Positions 7,877-14,854 are shown, counted from the stretch's first letter. The stretch is DNA of 17,988 nucleotides from an uncultured Bacteroidales bacterium (GCA_937877465.1 CALFIT010000021.1:1-17988), one strand, 5' to 3'. Notes: a model not told the origin generated them from the sequence alone. Translations and numbers: made by a program.

Positions 7877-7907
7877 AAAAAAATCCCCTCAGCCCGGAGG
7901 CCAAGGG
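7877..7907 (-). terminator. Rho-independent terminator of the upstream minus-strand unit
   Basis: On the minus strand CCCT (7907-7904) and GCC pair with GGC and AGGG (7889-7886) around a 4-base loop, with a 2x2 internal loop. The run of seven T (7883-7877) follows. It would end transcripts of the structured element and possibly of hicBA before the hexosaminidase promoter. Confidence 0.6.
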
Positions 7908-8107
7908 AAGCACGGCCTTGATCCTGTTCCCGATATGTACGTCCTTGGCCTTCGACATAGAAAAAGCGTGGAATTTGTATTTCTTGCTTGAATCTCAGGG
8001 TTACCACACCCCACATAGTCTAACAAGTCATTCCACGCCGTGTAACACACGGCATTAATAACTTGCCCTTGACTATGTCGGCCCTCAAACGAGGGCACTG
8101 GTGGTAA
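7899..8107 (-). ncRNA. Putative structured RNA or folded repeat element, family unknown
   Basis: This roughly 210-bp intergenic stretch is packed with perfect inverted repeats. A mutually compatible set forms a closed three-way junction: 8001-8007 with 8101-8107 (7 bp) encloses 8013-8020 with 8071-8078 (8 bp), which encloses 8024-8028 with 8061-8065 and a hairpin 8037-8043/8047-8053 (7 bp, 3-base loop). The second branch is the hairpin 8081-8086/8091-8096. Outside it, 7899-7906 pairs with 7943-7950 (8 bp). Two further perfect pairings compete or form pseudoknots: 7966-7974 with 8030-8038 (9 bp) and 7953-7960 with 8073-8080 (8 bp). A minus-strand terminator follows, which is why I give this strand. 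I do not recognise a named RNA class and see no promoter directly upstream. It may instead be a dispersed repeat or the 3' region of hicBA. Confidence 0.45.
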
Positions 8108-8182
8108 TTCGAGATCCAAGGACAGCTATAAATGCTATCTGATTAATATGTTATGGTTGGTTTGTCTGTTGGTATTTGAATG

Positions 8183-8210
8183 TATTGGTTATTGTTTGTT
8201 ATTGTTTGTT
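8183..8210. repeat. Decamer direct repeat ATTGTTTGTT
   Basis: Two exact tandem copies lie at 8191-8200 and 8201-8210, preceded by a degenerate partial copy from 8183. They lie just downstream of the hicA stop codon. The rest of 8108-8219 is A+T-rich with nothing else recognisable. Confidence 0.7.
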
Positions 8211-8219
8211 ATCACTAAA

Positions 8220-8453
8220 TCATAATTCCTCCAATAATGCCAGAAACTCTTCTCTGCCAATCCCAATAATACGCAAATTATTGCGAAGCACATACTCAGG
8301 AACTGGGTCAACATGGGTTTGGACAATGGCAGGCCGTATCATGCCCGCCTTCATCCATGCTTCGTGCCCTCCTTTGGTCCTAACCTTGGTCAAACCGAGC
8401 AATAACATAATAGCTCTAAACTCGCTAATCGAAACATTCGAAAGGTTTCTCAT
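8220..8453 (-). CDS. hicA: HicA-like mRNA interferase toxin
   Basis: 77 residues with the dsRBD-like HicA fold pattern: an N-terminal helix (SISEFRAIMLLLGL), then the strand and loop VRTKGGHEAW, in which His30 is the expected catalytic histidine, then IVQTHVDPVPEYVLRNNLRI and a C-terminal helix (REEFLALLEEL). HicA toxins cleave mRNA independently of, or on, ribosomes. The start ATG shares four bases with the stop of the upstream antitoxin gene (ATGA at 8453-8450), so the pair is translationally coupled, antitoxin first. The gene is more A+T-rich than the ribosomal and hexosaminidase genes around it. The length is typical and nothing is missing. Confidence 0.8.
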   Translation of the reverse strand: MRNLSNVSISEFRAIMLLLGLTKVRTKGGHEAWMKAGMIRPAIVQTHVDPVPEYVLRNNLRIIGIGREEFLALLEEL

Positions 8454-8845
8454 ACTACCATCGGAATTCTTGCTGGAGCAACTACTTTTTCATAGCCAAT
8501 ATTCCCACGCATCAGTTTCTTCATTTCGGGTTTTCTCATCAATACTGCAAAAGTCGGTGGCTGCATTTGCTTTTTCTGGAGTTTCCATCCATGTGCAAGC
8601 AAGTCGTCATGCAGGGTATTGTTTTCAACACAACATTCGATATAAAGTTGGAACATCTCATAAAAGTTGCCAACGGCCTCATTGAAAGTCGCTCCAGAAG
8701 TGGAAATATCGAGCGAAGGACAATAAGCAATTTGTAAGCCATTCTCTTGAAAGACAAAGAACTCCAACGAAAATCGATACTCTCTCCCTTGTCCGTCATT
8801 GATGCTCGGAAGCACCTCTATTCTATTGGTTTTACCCTCTTTCAT
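8450..8845 (-). CDS. hicB: HicB-like antitoxin
   Basis: 131 residues from the ATG at 8845. A longer in-frame start at 8890 would place the -7 box inside the gene, so I reject it. The core at about 20-75 matches the partial RNase H-like fold of HicB antitoxins: FSLEFFVFQENGLQIAYCPS, then LDISTSGATFNEAVGNFYEM. A positively charged tail (MKKLMRGNIGYEKVVAPARI) probably contacts the toxin. No ribbon-helix-helix or helix-turn-helix DNA-binding domain is visible, unlike classical HicB, so autoregulation by DNA binding is doubtful. It is the first gene of the hicB-hicA unit. Confidence 0.75.
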   Translation of the reverse strand: MKEGKTNRIEVLPSINDGQGREYRFSLEFFVFQENGLQIAYCPSLDISTSGATFNEAVGNFYEMFQLYIECCVENNTLHDDLLAHGWKLQKKQMQPPTFAVLMRKPEMKKLMRGNIGYEKVVAPARIPMVV

Positions 8846-8860
8846 TTTTATTATTTTCGG

Positions 8861-8868
8861 CAAAGATA
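8861..8868 (-). promoter_or_regulatory. -7 box of the hicBA operon
   Basis: The complement reads TATCTTTG (TAnnTTTG), 16 bp before the chosen hicB ATG at 8845. This box decides the start codon. No good -33 match lies at the right spacing. Confidence 0.6.
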
Positions 8869-8904
8869 AAGATTTCTGTTCGTTTAGCACCTAAACCAAC
8901 AAAA

Positions 8905-8942
8905 AAAAAACGCACTCCAAAAAGATATGGAATGCGTTTTTA
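8905..8942. terminator. Bidirectional rho-independent terminator after tsf
   Basis: AACGCA (8909-8914) pairs with TGCGTT (8933-8938) and TCCA (8916-8919) with TGGA (8928-8931), with one mismatch between and an 8-base loop. A run of ten A (8901-8910) on one side and TTTTT (8937-8941) on the other allows termination in both directions. The minus-strand version, with the longer T run, would end the ribosomal-protein/tsf transcript. Confidence 0.8.
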
Positions 8943-8950
8943 TTCGGTTG

Positions 8951-8978
8951 GTAGAAACGGTGCATGCACCGTTTCTAC
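8951..8978. repeat. Perfect 28-bp palindrome downstream of tsf
   Basis: Arms 8951-8964 (GTAGAAACGGTGCA) and 8965-8978 are exact reverse complements with no spacer. It lies between the tsf stop and the terminator, so the tsf mRNA would carry two hairpins in series. The GTAGAAACG...CGTTTCTAC form suggests a dispersed palindromic repeat rather than a unique regulatory site. Confidence 0.85.
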
Positions 8979-8993
8979 AACGATTGTTCCGGA

Positions 8994-9986
8994 TTATTCG
9001 CCTAACTTGATGCGGAAGAAGTTGCACACGGTGGCTTCCTTGTCGGCGGCCTGGATGAATTGCTCCACGGTCTTGCCGTCGTCAACCAAAGAGGCTTGGT
9101 TGAGCAGGCAGCTCTCCTTGAAGAACTTGTTCAAGCGGCCCTTGGCGATGTTCTGGATCATGCCTTCGTTGAGTTGCACCGTACCGGGCACCGTGGCCTT
9201 GATTTCGCGGGCCTGTGCGCCTTGTTCCTCGGTGATGTAACCCTTGGTGATGTTCGAGTTGATGTGGTCGTCGCTGTCCACGTGGTTGGGGTTGATGCCG
9301 GCCTTGCGGAGGGCTTTCTCCACTTCCTTGCCGATCAGCTCGTCCTTGGTCTTGTCGACGGCCACGGCAAGCTCGCGGTCCTTCACCTCTTGCGGGATGG
9401 AGGCTTCGCTCACCGACAGCGGGTTCATGGCGGCGACGTGCATGCACACCTCGTGGCTCACTTCCTCGATGCCGTTGAACTCCTTGTTCATCTCGACGAT
9501 GGTGGCAAGGCGGTTGCCGGGGTGGTTGTAGTTGGCGACGTAGGCACCTTCCAGAACCTTGAAGGCTCCGAGTTCGGTCTTCTCGCCCGTGACGGCGCTC
9601 TGGTTGGCGACGAGGGCCTCGACGGTCTGGCCGTCAAGGGTCATGGCCTTCAGGGCCTCGATGTCCTTCACGCGGTTGGCGACGGCCATGTCAAGCACAT
9701 CCTTCGTGAACTTCACGAAGTCGGCGTTGTTGGCCACGAAGTCGGTCTCGCAGTTCACCATGATGATGGCGGCGTACTTGTGGTCCTCAGTAGCCTTGGA
9801 GAGCACGCAGCCTTCGCTGGCGTTGCGGTCGGCACGCTTGGCGGCTTTGGCCATACCCTTCTTGCGGAGGATGTCGATGGCGGCCTGGATGTCGCCGTCG
9901 GTCTCGACGAGGGCCTTCTTGCAGTCCATCATGCCGGCACCCGTCATTTGTCTCAGTTCGTTAACTTGTGAGGCTGTAATATTCAT
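8994..9986 (-). CDS. tsf: Elongation factor Ts
   Basis: 330 residues. EF-Ts is the cytoplasmic guanine-nucleotide exchange factor that recycles EF-Tu. The N-terminal UBA-like module is clear (ITASQVNELRQMTGAGMMDC at 3-22, then KKALVETDGDIQAAIDILRK). The exchange motif CETDFVANN contains the conserved TDFV at 81-84. The core domains follow through HPGNRLATIVEM and the C-terminal half to FFRIKLGE. The protein is longer than the E. coli one, as is usual in Bacteroidetes. It is last in the rplM-rpsI-rpsB-tsf run; no -7 box is visible in the 126-bp gap after rpsB, so it is probably co-transcribed, with the intervening hairpin possibly setting the ratio. It is followed by a palindrome and a terminator. 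Confidence 0.97.
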   Translation of the reverse strand: MNITASQVNELRQMTGAGMMDCKKALVETDGDIQAAIDILRKKGMAKAAKRADRNASEGCVLSKATEDHKYAAIIMVNCETDFVANNADFVKFTKDVLDMAVANRVKDIEALKAMTLDGQTVEALVANQSAVTGEKTELGAFKVLEGAYVANYNHPGNRLATIVEMNKEFNGIEEVSHEVCMHVAAMNPLSVSEASIPQEVKDRELAVAVDKTKDELIGKEVEKALRKAGINPNHVDSDDHINSNITKGYITEEQGAQAREIKATVPGTVQLNEGMIQNIAKGRLNKFFKESCLLNQASLVDDGKTVEQFIQAADKEATVCNFFRIKLGE

Positions 9987-10022
9987 TTTTTGTTGTTTTT
10001 AAGGTTGATGTTTATTATTTCA

Positions 10023-10102
10023 ATGGCTTTTAGCTTTTAGCCGTTAGCTATTAGCTTGGCAGCGACTAAGCTAACAGCTAATTGCTAACGGCTAATTGCC
10101 AT
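10023..10102. repeat. Long hairpin of inverted heptamer repeats between rpsB and tsf
   Basis: The left half has four tandem 7-mers ending TTAGC (TTTTAGC, TTTTAGC, CGTTAGC, TATTAGC, 10028-10055). The right half has four 7-mers starting GCTAA (10070-10097). Arms 10037-10056 and 10076-10095 pair at 19 of 20 positions around a 19-base loop, and ATGGC (10023-10027) can close with GCCAT (10098-10102). There is no T run, so this is not a standard terminator. Confidence 0.85.
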
Positions 10103-10112
10103 AGGCTATAGT

Positions 10113-10937
10113 TTAGTTCTTTGCGACGGGGCGGCGGGGACGGCGGTTGCCACGCGGACGGCGTTCGTCCTTGTTCTCCTCTTCCTCGTTGTTCTCTTTC
10201 ATTTCGTCGGTTTCCTCTTCTTCCTCGTCTTGCACAAGGTCCTTGTTGTTCTTGCGCTCGTTGAGTCCTTCCTCGATGGCGTCAACCATCTTGCCGACGA
10301 TGAGGGCGATGCTCTTCGAGGCGTCGTCGTTGGCCGGAATCGGGAAGTCGATGAGGTTGGGGTTGGTGTTGGTGTCGACGATGGCGAAGGTCGGGATGTT
10401 GAGCTTGCGGGCCTCGGCCACGGCAATGTGCTCCTTCATGATGTCGACCACGAACAGGGCCGAAGGCAGACGGCTCAGGTCGGAGATGGAGCCGAGGTTC
10501 TTTTCGAGTTTCTCGCGTTCGCGTTCGATTTGGAGTTTCTCACGCTTCGAGAGGCTCTTGTAGGCGTCGCTGGTCATCATCTTGTCGATGCTCGTCATCT
10601 TCTTGACGGCCTTGCGGATGGTGGCGAAGTTGGTGAGCATGCCGCCAGGCCAACGCTCGGTCACGTAAGGCATGTTGACTTTCTGGGCCAGTTCGGCGAC
10701 CACGTCCTTGGCCTGTTTCTTGGTGGCGACGAAGAGGACGCGCTTGCCCGACTTGGCAAGTTGGCAAAGGGCGTTGGCAGCCTCGTCCATCTTGGCTTGT
10801 GTCTTATAAAGGTCGATGATGTGAATGCCATTGCGCTCCATAAAGATATAGGGAGCCATGTTCGGATTCCATTTTCTCTTCAGATGGCCGAAATGACAAC
10901 CGGCATCCAACAGTTCTTCAAATGTTACTTGTGTCAT
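10113..10937 (-). CDS. rpsB: 30S ribosomal protein S2 (uS2)
   Basis: 274 residues. The uS2 core is unmistakable: FEELLDAGCHFGHLKRKWNP, then ERNGIHIIDLYKT, GKRVLFVATKKQAKDVV, ERWPGGMLTNFATIRKA, LPSALFVVDIMKEHIAVAEA and PTFAIVDTNTNPNLIDFPIP. It binds 16S rRNA on the solvent side of the small subunit and is needed for initiation. Beyond the usual end, residues 230-274 form a bipolar tail, first strongly acidic (QDEEEEETDE, ENNEEEEN) and then arginine/proline-rich (RRPRGNRRPRRPVAKN). It is the third gene of the ribosomal run, separated from rpsI by a 110-bp gap, and precedes tsf as in most bacteria. Confidence 0.97.
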   Translation of the reverse strand: MTQVTFEELLDAGCHFGHLKRKWNPNMAPYIFMERNGIHIIDLYKTQAKMDEAANALCQLAKSGKRVLFVATKKQAKDVVAELAQKVNMPYVTERWPGGMLTNFATIRKAVKKMTSIDKMMTSDAYKSLSKREKLQIEREREKLEKNLGSISDLSRLPSALFVVDIMKEHIAVAEARKLNIPTFAIVDTNTNPNLIDFPIPANDDASKSIALIVGKMVDAIEEGLNERKNNKDLVQDEEEEETDEMKENNEEEENKDERRPRGNRRPRRPVAKN

Positions 10938-11047
10938 GAGTTTTCTTTTTTAATGTTTACATTCGCTAAATACAATCACCGAGTAGTCTTAAGGATAAGA
11001 ATCTCAGCAATTTGGATACTAAACAAAATCGCTCGGCTTCTGAGGGC
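10938..11047 (-). other. rpsI-rpsB spacer, possible rpsB leader
   Basis: 110 bp without a reading frame or recognisable -7 box. On the minus strand CCGAG near the rpsI end and CTCGG about 50 bp further on could pair. A gap of this size before rpsB could hold an S2-dependent control element, but I cannot match it to a known leader. Confidence 0.25.
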
Positions 11048-11434
11048 TTAACGTTTGCTGAATTGGAACTTCTTACGGGCGCCGGGCTGACCGGGTTTCT
11101 TACGCTCGACCATACGCGGGTCGCGGCGCATGAGGCCTTTGGCCTTCAGGACGGGACGATACTCGGGGTTGATTTCGACAAGGGCGCGGCTGATGGCGAG
11201 ACGCAGGGCCTCGGCTTGGCCGTTGATGCCGCCACCGTCGAGGTTGACCTTGATGTCGTATTGGCCGAGGGTCTCGGTCAGCATCATAGGCTGTTCAACC
11301 ACATAGTGGAGGATGCTCGTCGGGAAGTACTCCTTGTAGTCGCGCTTGTTCACCGTAATGTTGCCACTGCCGGCCTTCATGTAGATGCGGGCGACGGCGG
11401 TCTTTCTTCTACCTAAAGCGTTGATAACTTCCAT
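11048..11434 (-). CDS. rpsI: 30S ribosomal protein S9 (uS9)
   Basis: 128 residues. The sequence begins MEVINALGRRKTAVARIYMK and has the uS9 core (GSGNITVNKRDYKEYFP, VNLDGGGINGQAEALRLAIS RAL, LMRRDPRMVERKKPGQPGAR). It ends in the invariant basic tail KKFQFSKR, whose last Arg reaches the P-site tRNA. The length is normal. It starts 2 bp after the rplM stop codon on the same strand, the conserved L13-S9 operon arrangement. Confidence 0.97.
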   Translation of the reverse strand: MEVINALGRRKTAVARIYMKAGSGNITVNKRDYKEYFPTSILHYVVEQPMMLTETLGQYDIKVNLDGGGINGQAEALRLAISRALVEINPEYRPVLKAKGLMRRDPRMVERKKPGQPGARKKFQFSKR

Positions 11435-11436
11435 GA

Positions 11437-11901
11437 TTACTTATTGTGCTTAATTGTGTTAATCTTGAGTTCGATGGGCTGTTGTGCCTCGTGGTTGTGG
11501 TTGGGGCCTTCGTAGACGTAGAGGTTGCGGAAGATCGTGTTGCCGAGCTTCGTCTTGGGGAGCATGCCGCGCACGGCGTGTTCGACGACGAAGACGGGCT
11601 TGCGCTTCAGCTGCTCGCCGATGGTCCTGATACGCTGTCCGCCCGGATAGCCGGTGTGGTGGACATAGTACTTCTCCGTCATTTTGTTTCCGGTAAGGAT
11701 GACTTTCTCTGCATTGATAATGATGACATTATCACCACAATCGCTGTGGGGAGTATAGCATGCCTTCTTCTTGCCACGCAGAATCATGGCAACCTGAGTG
11801 GCCAAACGGCCCAGGATTTGTCCTTCGGCGTCGACAACATACCACTTCTTGTTGGCATTTTCCTTGTTGACGCTTACTGTCTTGTAACTTAAGTAGTTCA
11901 T
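11437..11901 (-). CDS. rplM: 50S ribosomal protein L13 (uL13)
   Basis: 154 residues. The N-terminus MNYLSYKTVSVNKENANKKW is the usual Bacteroidetes form, followed by YVVDAEGQILGRLATQVAMI, the family signature around PHSDCGDNVIIINAEKVILT and GNK, then HHTGYPGGQR, VRGMLPKTKLGNTIFRNLYV and NHNHEAQQP. It is an early-assembly protein of the large subunit. It is the promoter-proximal gene of the rplM-rpsI-rpsB-tsf series. A good promoter lies about 60 bp upstream. Confidence 0.97.
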   Translation of the reverse strand: MNYLSYKTVSVNKENANKKWYVVDAEGQILGRLATQVAMILRGKKKACYTPHSDCGDNVIIINAEKVILTGNKMTEKYYVHHTGYPGGQRIRTIGEQLKRKPVFVVEHAVRGMLPKTKLGNTIFRNLYVYEGPNHNHEAQQPIELKINTIKHNK

Positions 11902-11958
11902 TTTGTGTTTAATAATGTTTATCCAATTCTATAAGACACTACCCGTTTTTTGGGCGTG

Positions 11959-11990
11959 CAAAAATACATCTTTCTTCCTTACGCTCCAAC
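11959..11990 (-). promoter_or_regulatory. Promoter of the rplM operon
   Basis: On the minus strand GTTG at 11990-11987 (-33) and TATTTTTG at 11966-11959 (-7) are 20 bp apart. The leader to the rplM ATG at 11901 would be about 50 nt. A second TATTTTTG at 12085-12078 has no matching -33 element and may be a weak upstream start. Confidence 0.65.
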
Positions 11991-12131
11991 TTTTTTCGTG
12001 CATTAATTCATCTTCGCCCATAAATCAATGCGTTAGCGCGTTCGGAAGTCAGACAATGGACTTAACTAACGAGGCCGCAAAAATACGACTTTTTTTGTTA
12101 TCCGTACACATTATTGTAACTTTTTCTTGTT

Positions 12132-12209
12132 TTGACACGAATTGTCAAGAATGAATCACGAATTTTCATGAATTGAATTTCTGGTCAATTCGTGGATAAT
12201 TCATGAATA
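12132..12209. repeat. Spacer of CACGAATT/CATGAATT inverted words
   Basis: The 328-bp gap 11902-12229 has no gene. Its 12132-12209 part holds TTGACA-CGAAT-TGTCAA (12132-12148), CACGAATT (12157-12164) with its complement AATTCGTG (12187-12194), and CATGAATT (12167-12174) with AATTCATG (12198-12205). The pairs can fold into alternative hairpins at the 3' end of the receptor transcript (minus strand). No T run makes it a clear terminator. Confidence 0.6.
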
Positions 12210-12229
12210 TTCATGTTGATTATTGAATT

Positions 12230-14854
12230 TCAAAAGCGAAAGCGCACCGAGGCCGTCAAGCCCATCGGGCGGAGGACATAAACGGTTTCTTGCACCGAAA
12301 ACGCGCCCGAATAATAGGAAACGTATCTCTTGCTGTTGAAGATGTTGTTCCAGCGCACCTCGAAGTCGAGCTTGGGTTTGGCGATGGAGAACTCGTAAGC
12401 GGCATCCACGAAAAGATAGTCTTGGCCTTGGTGACGGTAATACTCCGCCGTCAGGCTCACGGTCTGGTTGCGCTTCAGGAAGGCGAAGGCCTTGCCGAAA
12501 TGCCGCCAATAGGTGATTTCGCTGCGCTTCTGTGCATCGATAAGCGAATATAACTTGTTGTAATTCAATGAATAATCCACATTCAACCACTCCGTCACCT
12601 TGACCATTACGGAAGGCGAAAGGCTGAACGACAGGGATTCCGTGTTCATTAATGCACCATTGACCAACGCCACGCCACGCGAGTCCAAAAGGTTGCCTTT
12701 CAAGCCGACAGAAGTCCGGATGGGCGAAAAATATTTCTTCACGCTGCCGCTCACGGTTTGGTAGAAACGGTTGTTGGGCATGGCCACGACTTGCAAGGTG
12801 CTGATGCCGCCCTCCCCCACTTCGTAGCGGTACATGTTTTCGCTGTGCGTGTGGCCCAAGCCATAATGCAAGTCGGCATTGAGGGAGATGAACGGCTCCT
12901 TGAATTGCATCCCGAAGCTGCCCGAAACGGTACGCGACAGCGAGAGCGGCGCCTTGCGCAACACCAAGTCCTGATAGTCGGTGAGGAGATAGCCGTCCAT
13001 CCAAGTGTCGTAGTTCTCGATGCTGTGGCTCAAGCGGGCTGAGGCGTTGAGCGTCCAGAAGTTGCCGAGTTTCAAACGGCTCCAAACGGCGGGATTGAAC
13101 AAGAGTTTCGTCATCTGGTCGGCGTCGGTCTCGCTCTGCACCGTGACGGATTGCAGGGCCAAAGGCAAGTCCATGCCAGCACTGAAGCGGTTGCGCTTGT
13201 ATTCCACCTCGGCGGTGAGGTAGGGCTTCAGTTTGCGCCGCTTCACTTGCGCATTGGGGACAAGTTCGCTTTGCCAGTCGGTTTCGCCGTCGGAAAGCGT
13301 CAGTTGCGAGCCGATTTGCCTTTCCACGAAGAGGAAGCCGGCCTTGGGACGGATGGTGAATCGGCCAGCCATGAAGATGGCGCTGACAGCATGGTCGGCG
13401 AAGTATTGACGAGTATTGAGTTCTTGAACGGTCTTGGCATAAGCCAAACTGTCGTTGAGCAGGTTGGCGAACTGCCCCGGCTCCACTTCGAGGCGGTGGG
13501 GCGTTTGGCCGTAGCCTATGTAAGAGGTGAGGTCCAACATCCTTTTCCCGACGGGGACGATGACGCGCAAATCGTTATCTACCGACAGCGCGGGCGTTTT
13601 CAGCGTTTGGCTGACGGGAAGTCCGTTGTTCACGTCGAGGCCGAAAGCGTTGTCCCAAGCCTTGCTGAAGTTGAGCTTGTCGTCCAAATAATAGGCCTTG
13701 TCGTTGCGGTTGAGCGTGATGGTGCCGAAAAGTTGGTTGTCGCGCTGGCGGTTGTCGATTTGCTCGGTGTAGGCAATGGTGTCGGCGGCAAGATAGAGCG
13801 TGTTGCTTTGGCTGACCGACTGCTTGCGCAAGTCGTTGAGATAATAGAGGTTGACGCGCAAGGTGGTGTTTTCGCCAACGGGCAGCAGCGTGTTCAGATT
13901 AATAAGGTGCGTTTGGTTGTCTAAATAGCGGTTCGTGTTGAACAGCGGCGTGCTGGCCTGCTTGATGCCGAGTTCCTCGCCCAACTTGGCGGGGCGCTCA
14001 CCTTGCAATTGTTGCATGGTGAGCATTCGTGTGTACATGGTGAGGTCGTCGCCCGTGTTGTTGGTGCGGTAGGCGGCCAGCATTTGCACCTTGCCGGAAA
14101 AGAGCATCGGCGTGAGGTTGACGTTCCAAAGCAACGGCCACGCGCCAAGGCCCACTTTGGCCGTGCCGGTGAGGGCCACGTCCTTGGCGAGCTTGATGTT
14201 GATGGAGGCCTGCTCGGAGCTGACGCGGTCCTCCAACATCTTGATGGGCTGGTGGTTCTCATAGACCTCGACCGACGACACCGACTGGTGCGGCAGGTTT
14301 TTGCTGACTGCCGTATAGTTCCCGCCCATCAGGTCCATGCCCTCGACGTAGAACTTCTGGATGGGCAGGCCTTGGTAGGTGATCTTGCCGTCGTCGGCCA
14401 CCTCGATGCCGGGCATCCGCTTCAGCACGTCCTCGATGCTCTTGTCCTGCTTCTGCACGAAGGAGCCGACGATATACTCCAACGTGTCGCCTTTCTGCTC
14501 GATGCTGCGGGCGTGCACGGTGACGCCTTTCAGCTCCTGCACTTCCTCGCGAAGAGAGAAGTTTACCGTCTGGCTGTGGTTGGCGATGCGGCGGGTCTGC
14601 TTCTCAAAGAACAGCGATGAGGTGGCCAAGTCCAAGCTGTCGGCCTCGGCGGTGACGGAAAGGCTGTAGCGACCGTTGTCGTCGGTGCCCGCGTAGGCCA
14701 CGATGACGCGCGAACCGGCCTTATACGCCAGCACCTTGATGTTGGGCAAGGCCTCGCCTTCCGTGTCCTTCACTGTACCCGTGAGCACGGTTTGGGCCGA
14801 CAAGACATTGCCTAACAGCAGGAACAAAACGATATGGAGCCAACGCGGTTTCAT
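12230..14854 (-). CDS. Outer-membrane beta-barrel receptor with carboxypeptidase-like N-domain
   Basis: 874 residues. A signal peptide (MKPRWLHIVLFLLLGNVLSA, cleaved before Gln21) is followed by a carboxypeptidase-regulatory-like Ig domain at about 22-105 (TVLTGTVKDTEGEALPNIKV, then DDNGRYSLSV). A plug-like region follows at about 108-215 (SIEDVLKRMPGIEVADDGKI, YQGLPIQKFYVEGMDLMGGN, VSSVEVYENHQPIK). The remaining 650 residues look like barrel strands and end SVRFRF, with the C-terminal Phe typical of BAM substrates. It belongs to the TonB-dependent-receptor-like family common in Bacteroidetes. The substrate is unknown. Its ATG overlaps the stop of the GLPGLI gene by 4 bp, so the two are translationally coupled, a recurrent pairing for these families. 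Confidence 0.88.
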   Translation of the reverse strand: MKPRWLHIVLFLLLGNVLSAQTVLTGTVKDTEGEALPNIKVLAYKAGSRVIVAYAGTDDNGRYSLSVTAEADSLDLATSSLFFEKQTRRIANHSQTVNFSLREEVQELKGVTVHARSIEQKGDTLEYIVGSFVQKQDKSIEDVLKRMPGIEVADDGKITYQGLPIQKFYVEGMDLMGGNYTAVSKNLPHQSVSSVEVYENHQPIKMLEDRVSSEQASINIKLAKDVALTGTAKVGLGAWPLLWNVNLTPMLFSGKVQMLAAYRTNNTGDDLTMYTRMLTMQQLQGERPAKLGEELGIKQASTPLFNTNRYLDNQTHLINLNTLLPVGENTTLRVNLYYLNDLRKQSVSQSNTLYLAADTIAYTEQIDNRQRDNQLFGTITLNRNDKAYYLDDKLNFSKAWDNAFGLDVNNGLPVSQTLKTPALSVDNDLRVIVPVGKRMLDLTSYIGYGQTPHRLEVEPGQFANLLNDSLAYAKTVQELNTRQYFADHAVSAIFMAGRFTIRPKAGFLFVERQIGSQLTLSDGETDWQSELVPNAQVKRRKLKPYLTAEVEYKRNRFSAGMDLPLALQSVTVQSETDADQMTKLLFNPAVWSRLKLGNFWTLNASARLSHSIENYDTWMDGYLLTDYQDLVLRKAPLSLSRTVSGSFGMQFKEPFISLNADLHYGLGHTHSENMYRYEVGEGGISTLQVVAMPNNRFYQTVSGSVKKYFSPIRTSVGLKGNLLDSRGVALVNGALMNTESLSFSLSPSVMVKVTEWLNVDYSLNYNKLYSLIDAQKRSEITYWRHFGKAFAFLKRNQTVSLTAEYYRHQGQDYLFVDAAYEFSIAKPKLDFEVRWNNIFNSKRYVSYYSGAFSVQETVYVLRPMGLTASVRFRF

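Noticed and set aside
7889..8119. A 76-codon minus-strand open frame in the structured element
   Set aside because: Every part of it lies in inverted repeats, it shows no domain, and it has no -7 box. A non-coding fold explains the sequence better, although a repeat-encoded peptide cannot be excluded.
8846..8890. Longer N-terminus for HicB starting at 8890
   Set aside because: The -7 box at 8861-8868 lies within it, so the mRNA should start downstream of that ATG.
12078..12085. Second promoter for rplM
   Set aside because: The TATTTTTG match has no TTG at a suitable distance; kept only as a weak possibility in the rplM promoter entry.
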